Notes: generated by a model not told the origin, from the sequence alone. 8,545 nucleotides of DNA from HGM12587 sp045128635 (GCA_045128635.1 JBGVRS010000132.1:1-8545), one strand, 5' to 3'. Numbered from the stretch's first letter, positions 1 through 6,498 are shown. Numbers and translations: made by a program.

Positions 1-1983
1 CATGTCTACTTTCATCATTGGATCACCCTTCTTCACTTTGTCACCTTCTTTTACAAGTGGTTCAAAGCCTTTGCCATCTAATTTTACTGTATCAATACCA
101 ATGTGAAGCAGCATTGTAATTCCTGATTCTGTCTGGAATCCAATTGCATGCTTTGTATTAAAGATGAAGCATACTTCACCATTTTCCGGAGCAAATACCA
201 TTCCGTCTTCCGGAATTACCATTGCACCATCACCCATCATACGACCTGCAAATGCATCGTCTGGTGTTTCAGACAGATCTGCTGCCGTACCGTTTACCGG
301 ACTTGAAATAATGATTGTATCTACTACGTTTCCACCAACTTCTTCTGCAGCTTTTTCTTCTACTGCTTCAGTCTGCTGTGGAATATATTCTTCATTTGGA
401 GCTGTTTCCAAATAATCTTCTAAGTTTGATTTTACCACAGTAACTCGTGGTCCGTAAATAATCTGAACACCGTTTCCTTTGTGTACCACACCTGAAGCAC
501 CGGTTGCTTTTAATGCTGCATCATCTACTAATTCAGTTTTATAAACTGTACAACGAAGTCTTGTTGCACAACAGTCAACGTCAGAAATGTTTTTCTTTCC
601 GCCAAGTCCGCGACAGATTGCTGCTGATAATTCATCTTCTGCAGATGCTGCTTCGCCAGCTTTTTTTGCATTTACATCGCTTCTTGTGTAAAGTTTTACT
701 TCTTCATTATCGTCACGACCTGGTGTCTGTAAATCCATCTTCTTGATTAAGAAAGAGAATAAGAAGTAGTAAACTACGAAGTAACCAATACCAACGATTA
801 CAATCCAGATCCAGTTTGTCTTATCATTTCCCTGAAGGATACCAAACAGGAACATGTCGATGAGACCGCCGGAGAATGTCATACCTACACCAACTTCAAA
901 GATGTGCATAAGCATATATGCTGCACCGGCGAATACACAGTGGATAACATAAAGAATCGGAGCTACAAAAAGGAATGTAAATTCGATTGGTTCTGTAATA
1001 CCTGTTAACATAGAAGTTACTGCTGCTGAAAGTAAAAGACCTGCTACCAGTTTCTTCTTTTCAGGTTTTGCACATTTATACATAGCAAGTGCTGCTCCCG
1101 GAAGACCAAAGATCATTAATGGGAACTTACCGGACATAAATCTTGTTGCAGAAACAGCAAACTGTTCTACGGTTGGGTCAGCTAACTGTGCAAAGAAAAT
1201 GTTCTGTGCACCTTCTACCACACGACCTGCAACTTCCATTGTTCCGCCAAGGGCTGTCTGCCAGAATGGAAGGTAGAATACATGGTGAAGACCGAATGGA
1301 ATCAATGCACGTTCCATTAAACCGTAAACCCATGTTCCTGCGTAACCGGATTCCATAACCACACCACCTACAGCGTAAATACCCTGCTGTACGATTGGCC
1401 ATACATAAAACATTACGATACCTACTAATGTATAAGTAAGACCGCTGATGATTGGAACGAATCTTGTACCACCGAAGAAGGAAAGTACCTGTGGAAGCTC
1501 AACTTTGTAGAACTTATTGTGAAGCGCTGCAACACCAAGACCTACAATAATACCACCGAATACACCCATCTGTAAGGATGTAATACCACAAACAGAAGCT
1601 GTTGCACCGCTAAGCATTGCTTCTGTACCGCCATGGCTTGTAATCATTGCAGAAATAGAAGCATGCATGATAAAGAATGCAATGGCAGCTGCCAAAGCTG
1701 CTACTTCTTTTTCTTTTTTAGCCATACCGATTGCTACACCCATAGCAAAAATGATTGGAAGGTTGGCAAATACGATATCACCAGCCTGGCTCATAACGCC
1801 AAGGATTGCATTAAAGAAAGTTCCCGGTCCCATGATATCCATGAGTCCGTAAGCCTGGAGCATTGTTTCATTTGTAAATGAACCGCCAACTCCGAGTAAG
1901 AGACCTGCTACCGGCAGGATTGCGATTGGGAGCATGAAGGAACGACCTACACGCTGCAAAACACCAAAAATTTTGTCTTTCAT
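1..1983 (-). CDS. ptsG: Glucose-type PTS permease EIICBA, 3' end cut by window edge
   Basis: This is the membrane permease of a phosphoenolpyruvate phosphotransferase system; it imports and phosphorylates a hexose, most likely glucose. The sequence shows 661 codons, open to the left edge. Residues 1-415 are the hydrophobic EIIC channel, with LIPFGLHHVFYLPFW, FMSGKFP and the sugar-site motif GITEPIEFTFLF (E331 and E334). EIIB follows at about 445-520, with the phospho-acceptor cysteine C472 in CATRLR. A charged linker leads to EIIA from about 554, with the two histidines of the family in KHAIG and LHIGIDTV; H627 in the latter is the expected phospho-acceptor. Family members are about 680-700 residues, so a few dozen codons are missing off the window. 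The ATG at 1981-1983 is preceded by AAAAGGAGG with 7 bases spacing. HHVFY and the domain order fit PtsG better than NagE, but substrate is inferred. Its leader carries a RAT antiterminator. Confidence 0.93.
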   Translation of the reverse strand, partial: MKDKIFGVLQRVGRSFMLPIAILPVAGLLLGVGGSFTNETMLQAYGLMDIMGPGTFFNAILGVMSQAGDIVFANLPIIFAMGVAIGMAKKEKEVAALAAAIAFFIMHASISAMITSHGGTEAMLSGATASVCGITSLQMGVFGGIIVGLGVAALHNKFYKVELPQVLSFFGGTRFVPIISGLTYTLVGIVMFYVWPIVQQGIYAVGGVVMESGYAGTWVYGLMERALIPFGLHHVFYLPFWQTALGGTMEVAGRVVEGAQNIFFAQLADPTVEQFAVSATRFMSGKFPLMIFGLPGAALAMYKCAKPEKKKLVAGLLLSAAVTSMLTGITEPIEFTFLFVAPILYVIHCVFAGAAYMLMHIFEVGVGMTFSGGLIDMFLFGILQGNDKTNWIWIVIVGIGYFVVYYFLFSFLIKKMDLQTPGRDDNEEVKLYTRSDVNAKKAGEAASAEDELSAAICRGLGGKKNISDVDCCATRLRCTVYKTELVDDAALKATGASGVVHKGNGVQIIYGPRVTVVKSNLEDYLETAPNEEYIPQQTEAVEEKAAEEVGGNVVDTIIISSPVNGTAADLSETPDDAFAGRMMGDGAMVIPEDGMVFAPENGEVCFIFNTKHAIGFQTESGITMLLHIGIDTVKLDGKGFEPLVKEGDKVKKGDPMMKVDM

Positions 1984-2085
1984 GACAAATCCTCCTTTTT
2001 CCGAATGCTATGAGGTTTTGCATTTTTGCATTAAAAAATAGACACCAACCCACATAAACATTCTAAAATAAATAATTAAAATATT

Positions 2086-2104
2086 CATGCATAGTTAATG
2101 CCTG
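2086..2104 (-). terminator. Weak leader terminator overlapping the RAT of ptsG
   Basis: In the ptsG leader the bases CA-g-GCAT (2104-2098) can pair with ATGC-a-TG (2092-2086) around a five-base loop, giving six pairs and one mismatch. A U-rich stretch follows at about 2078-2085. The left arm uses the same CAGGCAT bases that close the RAT, so the two structures exclude each other. That is the arrangement known for BglG/GlcT-family antitermination. The hairpin is short and AT-rich, so its strength as a terminator is uncertain. Confidence 0.5.
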
Positions 2105-2122
2105 CCTACCAGTAACATACTA
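2092..2122 (-). promoter_or_regulatory. Ribonucleic antiterminator (RAT) in the ptsG leader
   Basis: The minus-strand leader contains TGTTACTG, five bases, then CAGGCA, which is the core of the RAT element bound by BglG/SacY/LicT/GlcT-type antiterminators. It folds as a stem with two asymmetric internal loops: TAGT/ACTA (2119-2122 with 2092-2095), ATG/CAT (2116-2118 with 2098-2100), a TTA against G internal loop, and CTG/CAG (2110-2112 with 2102-2104) capped by GTAGG. The element begins about 8 bases after the predicted transcription start and overlaps a terminator hairpin. By analogy with ptsG of Bacillus subtilis, a GlcT-like protein, not encoded here, would stabilise the RAT and allow read-through when glucose is present. 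Confidence 0.8.
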
Positions 2123-2135
2123 TATCACTGAAATG

Positions 2136-2164
2136 AATTTAACATTTTCCTATGGATTTGTCAA
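2136..2164 (-). promoter_or_regulatory. ptsG promoter
   Basis: On the minus strand there is a perfect -35 TTGACA (2159-2164), a 17-base spacer and an extended -10, TG-T-TAAATT, with the hexamer at 2136-2141. The predicted start is near 2129, just before the RAT, leaving a leader of roughly 145 bases. The -35 overlaps the -35 of the divergent luxS promoter. Confidence 0.72.
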
Positions 2165-2186
2165 CTAAGTTCTGTTAAAATATTAT
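2158..2186 (+). promoter_or_regulatory. luxS promoter
   Basis: TTGTCA (2158-2163), a 17-base spacer and TATTAT (2181-2186) form a sigma-A-like promoter. The predicted start is near 2193, giving a leader of only about 24 bases. That leaves no room for an S-box or other riboswitch in front of luxS. Confidence 0.72.
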
Positions 2187-2216
2187 CATAAAAATTGAAC
2201 TATTTTGGAGGAATCT

Positions 2217-2696
2217 ATGGAAAAGATTACAAGCTTTACAATTGATCATATAAAATTACAGCCTGGTGTATACGTATCCAGAAAAGACCCTGTGGGAAAT
2301 GAAATCATCACTACATTTGATCTTCGCATGACAAGCCCAAACGAAGAACCAGTCATGAATACCGCAGAAATGCATACCATTGAACATCTGGCTGCTACTT
2401 ATCTTCGTAACCACAAAGAATTTGGCAAAAAAATCATCTACTTTGGACCAATGGGATGCCGCACAGGCTTTTATCTTCTTTTAGCCGGAGATTTTGAATC
2501 CAAAGACATCATTCCGCTGATGGTAGAAATGTGGGAATTCATCCGTGACTTTAAGGATGAAGTACCTGGCGCAAGTGCCAAAGACTGCGGCAATTACCTT
2601 GATATGAATCTTGGCATGGCAAATTATCTTGCAAAGAAATATTTGGATGAAGTTCTCTACGACATTAAAGAAGAACGACTTGTTTATCCTGAGTAA
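2217..2696 (+). CDS. luxS: S-ribosylhomocysteine lyase LuxS
   Basis: LuxS splits S-ribosylhomocysteine into homocysteine and 4,5-dihydroxy-2,3-pentanedione, the precursor of autoinducer AI-2, in the activated methyl cycle of the cytoplasm. The protein is 159 residues, normal for the family. The metal ligands of the family are all visible: H53 and H57 in HTIEHL and C124 in AKDCGNY. The catalytic residues are E56 in the same motif and C81 in GPMGCRTGFY. The start is taken as the ATG at 2217, because GGAGG at 2207-2211 lies five bases before it; an in-frame TTG at 2205 overlaps that ribosome binding site and is unlikely. The gene is monocistronic by appearance, with its own promoter and a terminator directly behind. 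Its promoter lies back to back with that of ptsG, and no methyl-cycle partner such as an Mtn nucleosidase gene lies in the window. Confidence 0.97.
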   Translation: MEKITSFTIDHIKLQPGVYVSRKDPVGNEIITTFDLRMTSPNEEPVMNTAEMHTIEHLAATYLRNHKEFGKKIIYFGPMGCRTGFYLLLAGDFESKDIIPLMVEMWEFIRDFKDEVPGASAKDCGNYLDMNLGMANYLAKKYLDEVLYDIKEERLVYPE

Positions 2697-2699
2697 TCA

Positions 2700-2735
2700 A
2701 AACAGGCGGCTTACCAATCGGTAAACCGCCTGTTT
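2700..2735. terminator. Bidirectional terminator between luxS and the convergent gene
   Basis: AAACAGGCGG (2700-2709) pairs with CCGCCTGTTT (2726-2735). After one mismatch, TTACC (2711-2715) pairs with GGTAA (2720-2724) around the loop AATC. It lies four bases after the luxS stop and directly abuts the stop codon (2737-2739) of the convergent minus-strand gene. The plus strand ends in a short T-rich tract, and the minus strand exits into TTTTGATTA, so it can serve both genes. Confidence 0.88.
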
Positions 2736-2736
2736 A

Positions 2737-4026
2737 TTATTCTGCTTCTTCAAATGTAATTGTCTGAAGCATTTTCGTAATTCTTGTTCCCATACCTTCC
2801 AGACTTTCTTTTGTCATAGAAGCAGTTACAAGCAGCGCCTGTTCCTTACCTTCTACAATGTAGAATCTATCTACGGTATCATCATGTACAACTTCAATCA
2901 TTCGAATCTTCACATCTTCTGATTCAGATTTTAAAGTCTTTACTTTGCTAACGGTTACTTTTTTGTACTCACCGGAAGATTTAAAGTTTCCAGCAGCTTC
3001 CTTTAAGTAAGCATCTGTCAGCTTCATATCTCCTTCCGGAACCAGTAATACCTTAACGAGAGAATCATCTCCCTGTCCCGGTACTACAAATCCTTCATGG
3101 TTATGAATCTTATATGGTTCTAAAATGTATTCAGGATACCAGATACTAAATCTTTCACCACTGATATACTGAATTTCCGTGTACTCTTCTTCGTTACCTT
3201 CAATTTCAATCTTGGCAGAACGTTTTTCAGGTTCTACACCAATATCACCGATTTCAAAGATATAACCATCTTTGGAAGGATTCAGATAAATAATCGCCTG
3301 ATGAAGCTTTAAGGTTGTTTCTTCTCCATCCACAGTTTTCACCGGTGTGAACTCTAACATCATGGTCTGTCCAAGTTTAATATCCACATAGTCTCCCACA
3401 ACAGTTCCGGTTCCTGCCATACGGTCTTCAATTTCAATCAGATAATCAGAGGATCTAAGTACAAAGTCTTCCATGGTCTTTGTATCATGAACAACCAGTA
3501 CGTGGAGTTCTTCTGCATTTACACCTTCTCCATTAGACAGGTTTAATGTAATCTGAAGCTGATCTGCTGCTGCATTCCAGTACATTTCCGGCTGAATATA
3601 GGTTTTATTGGAAGTATATTCCCAATCGAAATAGTTGACATTGTCATTGTAATCGATGGCAACTCCGCGAAGCTTATACTCTTCGTCGTTATATCCATAA
3701 AGTGCAATTTTTTCTCCCGGAAGCTCTGCTAAAAGAACAATACCTTCTTCCCATCCGTCTTCCCCGAATTTCTTCGCATTTTTCTTGACTTCTTCCCAGT
3801 CCATGCTGCTAAATCGTTCCAGAATGATCTCACTGTCTGTTTTTTGTGATTCTTCCGGCGTTTCTTCCACTTCCACTTCAATCTCTGCTGCCGGTACATC
3901 TACTGGTTCTGCCGGTTCTTCCTTATCCAGAACAGCAACTACACCTGCAAAGATCAATACAATGCTTGCGATTAACGCAGTCCAAAAATGAGGTTTCTTG
4001 TAGTTTAAAAAATCTTTTGCTGTCAT
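2737..4026 (-). CDS. Membrane-anchored extracytoplasmic protein of unknown function
   Basis: I do not recognise a named family. The 429-residue protein has a short basic N-terminus and one hydrophobic segment at about 14-33, not followed by a lipobox or clear cleavage site, so an uncleaved anchor is likely. Next comes a Pro/Glu-rich linker (about 35-62) and a large acidic ectodomain without any cysteine, as is common outside the membrane in Firmicutes. Residues 65-270 look beta-rich. The C-terminal part (about 285-425), starting at GERFSIWYPEY, resembles the layout of PsbP/DUF1795-like domains, which is only an impression. The N-terminus (NYKKPHFW plus membrane segment) resembles the last membrane helix of BlaR1-type M56 sensors of Clostridia, but no peptidase is present. 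The ATG at 4024-4026 has GGGAGGT eight bases upstream. It is flanked by terminators on both sides and seems to be transcribed alone. Confidence 0.85.
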   Translation of the reverse strand: MTAKDFLNYKKPHFWTALIASIVLIFAGVVAVLDKEEPAEPVDVPAAEIEVEVEETPEESQKTDSEIILERFSSMDWEEVKKNAKKFGEDGWEEGIVLLAELPGEKIALYGYNDEEYKLRGVAIDYNDNVNYFDWEYTSNKTYIQPEMYWNAAADQLQITLNLSNGEGVNAEELHVLVVHDTKTMEDFVLRSSDYLIEIEDRMAGTGTVVGDYVDIKLGQTMMLEFTPVKTVDGEETTLKLHQAIIYLNPSKDGYIFEIGDIGVEPEKRSAKIEIEGNEEEYTEIQYISGERFSIWYPEYILEPYKIHNHEGFVVPGQGDDSLVKVLLVPEGDMKLTDAYLKEAAGNFKSSGEYKKVTVSKVKTLKSESEDVKIRMIEVVHDDTVDRFYIVEGKEQALLVTASMTKESLEGMGTRITKMLQTITFEEAE

Positions 4027-4092
4027 TTTCTGTTACCTCCCTGAAGTTTTTTCATTTGTGCCATTATTAACATTCCTGCTAATAACTGCTTA

Positions 4093-4098
4093 ATTATA
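4093..4098 (-). promoter_or_regulatory. Possible -10 box for the membrane-anchored protein gene
   Basis: A perfect TATAAT lies on the minus strand about 70 bases upstream of the start codon. No convincing -35 sits 16-18 bases before it. A palindrome, GAAGT-T-ACTTC (4124-4134), lies where an upstream regulator could bind, so an activator-dependent promoter is possible. Support is weak. Confidence 0.35.
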
Positions 4099-4156
4099 TT
4101 TTAACTGATAGGATTCTCTTTGAGAAGTTACTTCATAAAATATTAAGAAATATAAA

Positions 4157-4184
4157 AGACCCTTTGCTTCTATGCAAAAGGTCT
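4157..4184 (-). terminator. Terminator of the aminotransferase-DUF218 operon
   Basis: On the minus strand AGACCTTTTGC pairs with GCAAAGGGTCT over eleven positions (one G-U) around a six-base loop. TTTTATATTTC follows. It lies six bases after the stop codon of the DUF218 gene and fits an intrinsic terminator well. Confidence 0.88.
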
Positions 4185-4189
4185 CTGTT

Positions 4190-4768
4190 CTACTTTTCTA
4201 AAGCACCATATTCCGCTACGATTTCATGGAACTGGCTGCCGCAGCGCTCAATCTCTCCAAGCACAATGTCAGACATTTCACGACTCTTAAACCAGTTATT
4301 TCTCGTAATTCCCTTTGTGATTGTCGGAATGACTAAAATCTCTGTATCCGGGAACAAAATCTGATAATATAATTTGCTTCTTCTGGCATGGTATGCCTGA
4401 CAGCATAAAAGAGCACGCTTTACTTTAATCCCACGTTCATCAAGAAGTTTTCTTGTATTGATCGCATTCTGATAAGTATAGGTTGCCTCGCGCTCTTTGA
4501 TAATCGCTTCTTCCGGCACACCTTCTTCCATCATCAAATGCGCAAAATAATCACTCTCTGTTTCAAATTGATCAACGATACTATGACCTGTCCATTTTGC
4601 ATATTTTCCGGAAGGAATAATCAGTGGCGCATAGCCATCCAGATATAATTTCGCAGCAGTTTTTGCCAGACTTCCTTCCTCAGAACCCGGGACAAAAATC
4701 ACGTCTGCCTTCTGTGGCTCATCCTCTAAAAATATAAAATTTGTCATTTCCTCAAGAAATTTTGTCAT
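4190..4768 (-). CDS. DUF218/YdcF-like protein
   Basis: This 192-residue cytoplasmic protein has the DUF218 (YdcF-like) Rossmann-type fold pattern. An opening strand, ADVIFVPGSEEG (21-32), stands in for the usual V-x-G-G loop. Then come the conserved E-x-x-x-T-x-x-N pattern at EATYTYQN (E94, T98, N101) and the basic QAYHARR (H127) typical of the family. E. coli YdcF binds S-adenosylmethionine, while membrane-bound relatives act in envelope metabolism; a reaction cannot be assigned here. No membrane segment is visible. The start is taken as the ATG at 4766-4768 because GGGGGA lies just before it; an upstream in-frame ATG at 4778-4780 adds four residues but has no ribosome binding site. The gene starts 17 bases after the stop of the aminotransferase gene and ends in a terminator, so the two are very likely co-transcribed. 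Confidence 0.88.
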   Translation of the reverse strand: MTKFLEEMTNFIFLEDEPQKADVIFVPGSEEGSLAKTAAKLYLDGYAPLIIPSGKYAKWTGHSIVDQFETESDYFAHLMMEEGVPEEAIIKEREATYTYQNAINTRKLLDERGIKVKRALLCCQAYHARRSKLYYQILFPDTEILVIPTITKGITRNNWFKSREMSDIVLGEIERCGSQFHEIVAEYGALEK

Positions 4769-4785
4769 AGTATCCCCCATATTTT

Positions 4786-5955
4786 CTATTTCAGAATTCC
4801 ACTGTCAGCAATTGCTTTCACAGCTTCTTCAATCACTTCCACCGGATAAACCAGTGCAAATCGCACATAGCCCTCTCCCAGGCTTCCAAATGCAGTTCCC
4901 GGAACCACGATGACTCCGGATTTTTCCATTAATTCCAACACGAATTTTTCACTGCTCTCAAACCCTTCCGGAATCTTTGCCCATACAAACATGCTTCCCT
5001 GGCTGTCCGGTACATTCCAGCCAATTTCACGAAGACCTCCGCAGAGGGCTTTATTTCTGCGTTCATATTCCGCACACTGTTCTTTTACCATATCCTGAGG
5101 CCCTGTCAATGCTGCCACCGCTGCCAGCTGAATTGCCGGGAAAATACCATAATCAATCTGAGAACGTACTTTTTTAAACTGAGAAATGATTTCTGCATTT
5201 CCCACTGTGAAAGAAATTCTCATACCAGTCATATTGTAGGTCTTGGACAATGAGTAAAACTCGATACCTACTTCTTTTGCACCTTCATATTCTAAGAAGG
5301 ATTTCCCAACTCTGCCGCCGTACACGATATCGGCATAAGCATTGTCATGAAGCACAATGATATTATATTTCTTTGCAAATGCAATCAATTCCTCATAAAA
5401 CTTATCATCCGCCACTGCACATACCGGATTTAATGGGTAAGACACAACAATCATCTTTGCCTTCTTTGCCACTTCTTCCGGAATGTTTTCAAATTTCAGC
5501 ATATAATTATCTTCCGGATAAATCGGGTATTCCACAATTTCTGCGTCACAAAACATTGGTCCAATCGAAAAAATCGGGTATCCAGGATTTGGTACAAGCA
5601 CCACATCTTTCGGATTACAAAGAGCCCATCCAAGATGTGACATCCCTTCCTGGGAACCGTAAACTGTCATGATCTCATTTTCTTCCAATGTTACACCAAA
5701 ACGATTTTTATAATAATCAATCATTGCCTGTACAAGTTCTGGCTTGTCATCAATGGCATATTTGTAATTCTGTGGATTTTTGCATGCTTCCTGCATTGCC
5801 TCCATGATATGCGGCGCAGGTTCAAAATCAGGTGTACCTATTGAAAAATTAAATACTTTTATTCCTCTGTTTAATAAATCTTTTTTCTTATCATTTAAAA
5901 TATTGAAAATCCCGCCCTCAATAGAGTTGGACTTTCTCGAAAATTCAAATTCCAT
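4786..5955 (-). CDS. Class I/II PLP-dependent aminotransferase (LL-DAP aminotransferase-like)
   Basis: A fold-type I pyridoxal-phosphate aminotransferase of 389 residues, normal for the family. Visible features are FNFSIGTPDFEP near residue 40, the cofactor-binding region GSQEG (100-104), NPGYP (123-127), N176 in YPLNP, D204 and Y207 in HDNAYADI, the Schiff-base lysine K238 in SLSKTYNMTGMR, and the C-terminal arginine in YVRFALV that usually binds the substrate carboxylate. The SLSKTYNMTG stretch is most like LL-diaminopimelate aminotransferases (DapL) and related MalY/alanine-type enzymes, but substrate cannot be settled from sequence. It departs from the usual YPNNPTG box by reading YPLNPVC. 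The ATG at 5953-5955 has AGAGGAG eight bases upstream. It is the first gene of a probable operon with the DUF218 gene. No lysine-biosynthesis gene is nearby to support a DapL role. Confidence 0.92.
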   Translation of the reverse strand: MEFEFSRKSNSIEGGIFNILNDKKKDLLNRGIKVFNFSIGTPDFEPAPHIMEAMQEACKNPQNYKYAIDDKPELVQAMIDYYKNRFGVTLEENEIMTVYGSQEGMSHLGWALCNPKDVVLVPNPGYPIFSIGPMFCDAEIVEYPIYPEDNYMLKFENIPEEVAKKAKMIVVSYPLNPVCAVADDKFYEELIAFAKKYNIIVLHDNAYADIVYGGRVGKSFLEYEGAKEVGIEFYSLSKTYNMTGMRISFTVGNAEIISQFKKVRSQIDYGIFPAIQLAAVAALTGPQDMVKEQCAEYERRNKALCGGLREIGWNVPDSQGSMFVWAKIPEGFESSEKFVLELMEKSGVIVVPGTAFGSLGEGYVRFALVYPVEVIEEAVKAIADSGILK

Positions 5956-5992
5956 TTTTCATTCTCCTCTAAGTTCCAAAAACTTCCTTTTC

Positions 5993-6021
5993 ATACTAGT
6001 ACAAAAAAAATGTTCCGTCAA
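5993..6021 (-). promoter_or_regulatory. Promoter of the aminotransferase-DUF218 operon
   Basis: On the minus strand TTGACG (6016-6021), a 17-base spacer containing a run of eight T, and TAGTAT (5993-5998) make a good sigma-A-like promoter. The predicted start is near 5986, giving a leader of about 30 bases with the AGAGGAG ribosome binding site at 5964-5970. No operator or riboswitch is visible. Confidence 0.7.
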
Positions 6022-6033
6022 TTTATTTTCGCC

Positions 6034-6062
6034 TTGCGACTGCCTAAGAAGTATGGTAGATT
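6034..6062 (+). promoter_or_regulatory. Promoter of the DUF1292 gene
   Basis: TTGCGA (6034-6039), a 17-base spacer and an extended -10, TG-G-TAGATT (hexamer 6057-6062), face right. The -35 lies 12 bases from the -35 of the divergent aminotransferase promoter. The predicted start is near 6069, giving a leader of about 88 bases. Confidence 0.6.
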
Positions 6063-6073
6063 ACTTGTAGGCA

Positions 6074-6121
6074 TTTGTTGGATTTATCCAGCAAAACAAG
6101 GCAGATTTTAAAAACATCTGC
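6074..6121 (+). other. Two small hairpins in the DUF1292 leader
   Basis: The first hairpin pairs 6074-6082 with 6087-6095 (nine pairs, one G-U) around the loop TTTA. The second pairs GCAGAT (6101-6106) with ATCTGC (6116-6121), with two further A-U pairs possible inside. Neither is followed by a T run, so they are not obvious terminators. They may stabilise the mRNA or be chance. Confidence 0.35.
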
Positions 6122-6156
6122 CCATGAAAAATAATAGAAAGTTTGAGGACAGACAT

Positions 6157-6498
6157 ATGGCAGAAAGAACAGATGCATGCGGAAACTGCACAGGCGATTG
6201 CAATACATGCGGAACAAGCGATATTACAGTAACAGTAAACATGGATGACGGCAGTGTTGTAGAATGTGCAATTCTTACAATCTACGAAGCAGGCGGACAT
6301 GACTACATCGCACTCCTTCCATTAACAGATGAAGGCGAAGCAGATGGCAGCGAAGTTTACTTATACCGTTACACAGTCACAGATGACGGCCCAATGTTAG
6401 AAAATATTGAAAATGATGATGAATACGAAATCGCAGCTGACAGATTCGACGAAATGTTAGACGAATTACAGTACGAAGAAGATCTCGGAATCGAATAA
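6157..6498 (+). CDS. DUF1292 family protein with N-terminal four-cysteine cluster
   Basis: This small acidic protein of 113 residues belongs to DUF1292 (YrzB-like), a Firmicutes family of unknown function. The family pattern is seen in a beta-rich core: VNMDDGSVVECAIL, then HDYIALLP, EVYLYRY, and an acidic end (IENDDEYEIAADRFDEMLDEL). Before the core, residues 8-18 read C-x2-C-x3-C-x2-C within ACGNCTGDCNTCG, a spacing suited to binding a metal ion or cluster. That is an inference. The start is set at the ATG at 6157 because GAGGA (6145-6149) lies seven bases before it; an in-frame ATG at 6124 would add eleven basic residues but is preceded by a hairpin, not a ribosome binding site. In many Firmicutes the DUF1292 gene sits with ireB and ruvX; here it stands alone between its own promoter and terminator. 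Confidence 0.9.
   Translation: MAERTDACGNCTGDCNTCGTSDITVTVNMDDGSVVECAILTIYEAGGHDYIALLPLTDEGEADGSEVYLYRYTVTDDGPMLENIENDDEYEIAADRFDEMLDELQYEEDLGIE

Noticed and set aside
1178..1402. Long antisense open frames across ptsG and other genes
   Set aside because: They lie opposite strongly coding frames, lack ribosome binding sites and give low-complexity or Ser/His-rich products typical of shadow frames.
2020..2068. GAATG...CATTC and GGTT...AACC long-range pairing in the ptsG leader, with an ATGCAAAA direct repeat
   Set aside because: The pairs are interrupted, the enclosed region is AT-rich, and no T run follows the outer stem, so I could not tell it from chance.
2119..2127. Extended -10 (TGATATAGT) on the minus strand as ptsG promoter
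   Set aside because: It has no -35 at the right distance, and a start from it would fall inside the RAT. The TTGACA-17-TAAATT promoter just upstream is better and leaves the RAT whole.
2205..2216. TTG start four codons upstream of the luxS ATG
   Set aside because: The TTG overlaps the GGAGG ribosome binding site of the ATG at 2217, has none of its own, and the ATG start gives the normal LuxS length.
2187..2216. SAM or other riboswitch before luxS
   Set aside because: The predicted leader is about 24 bases and shows no S-box stems.
6124..6156. Earlier ATG for the DUF1292 protein
   Set aside because: A hairpin, not a ribosome binding site, precedes it, while the ATG at 6157 has GAGGA at good spacing.
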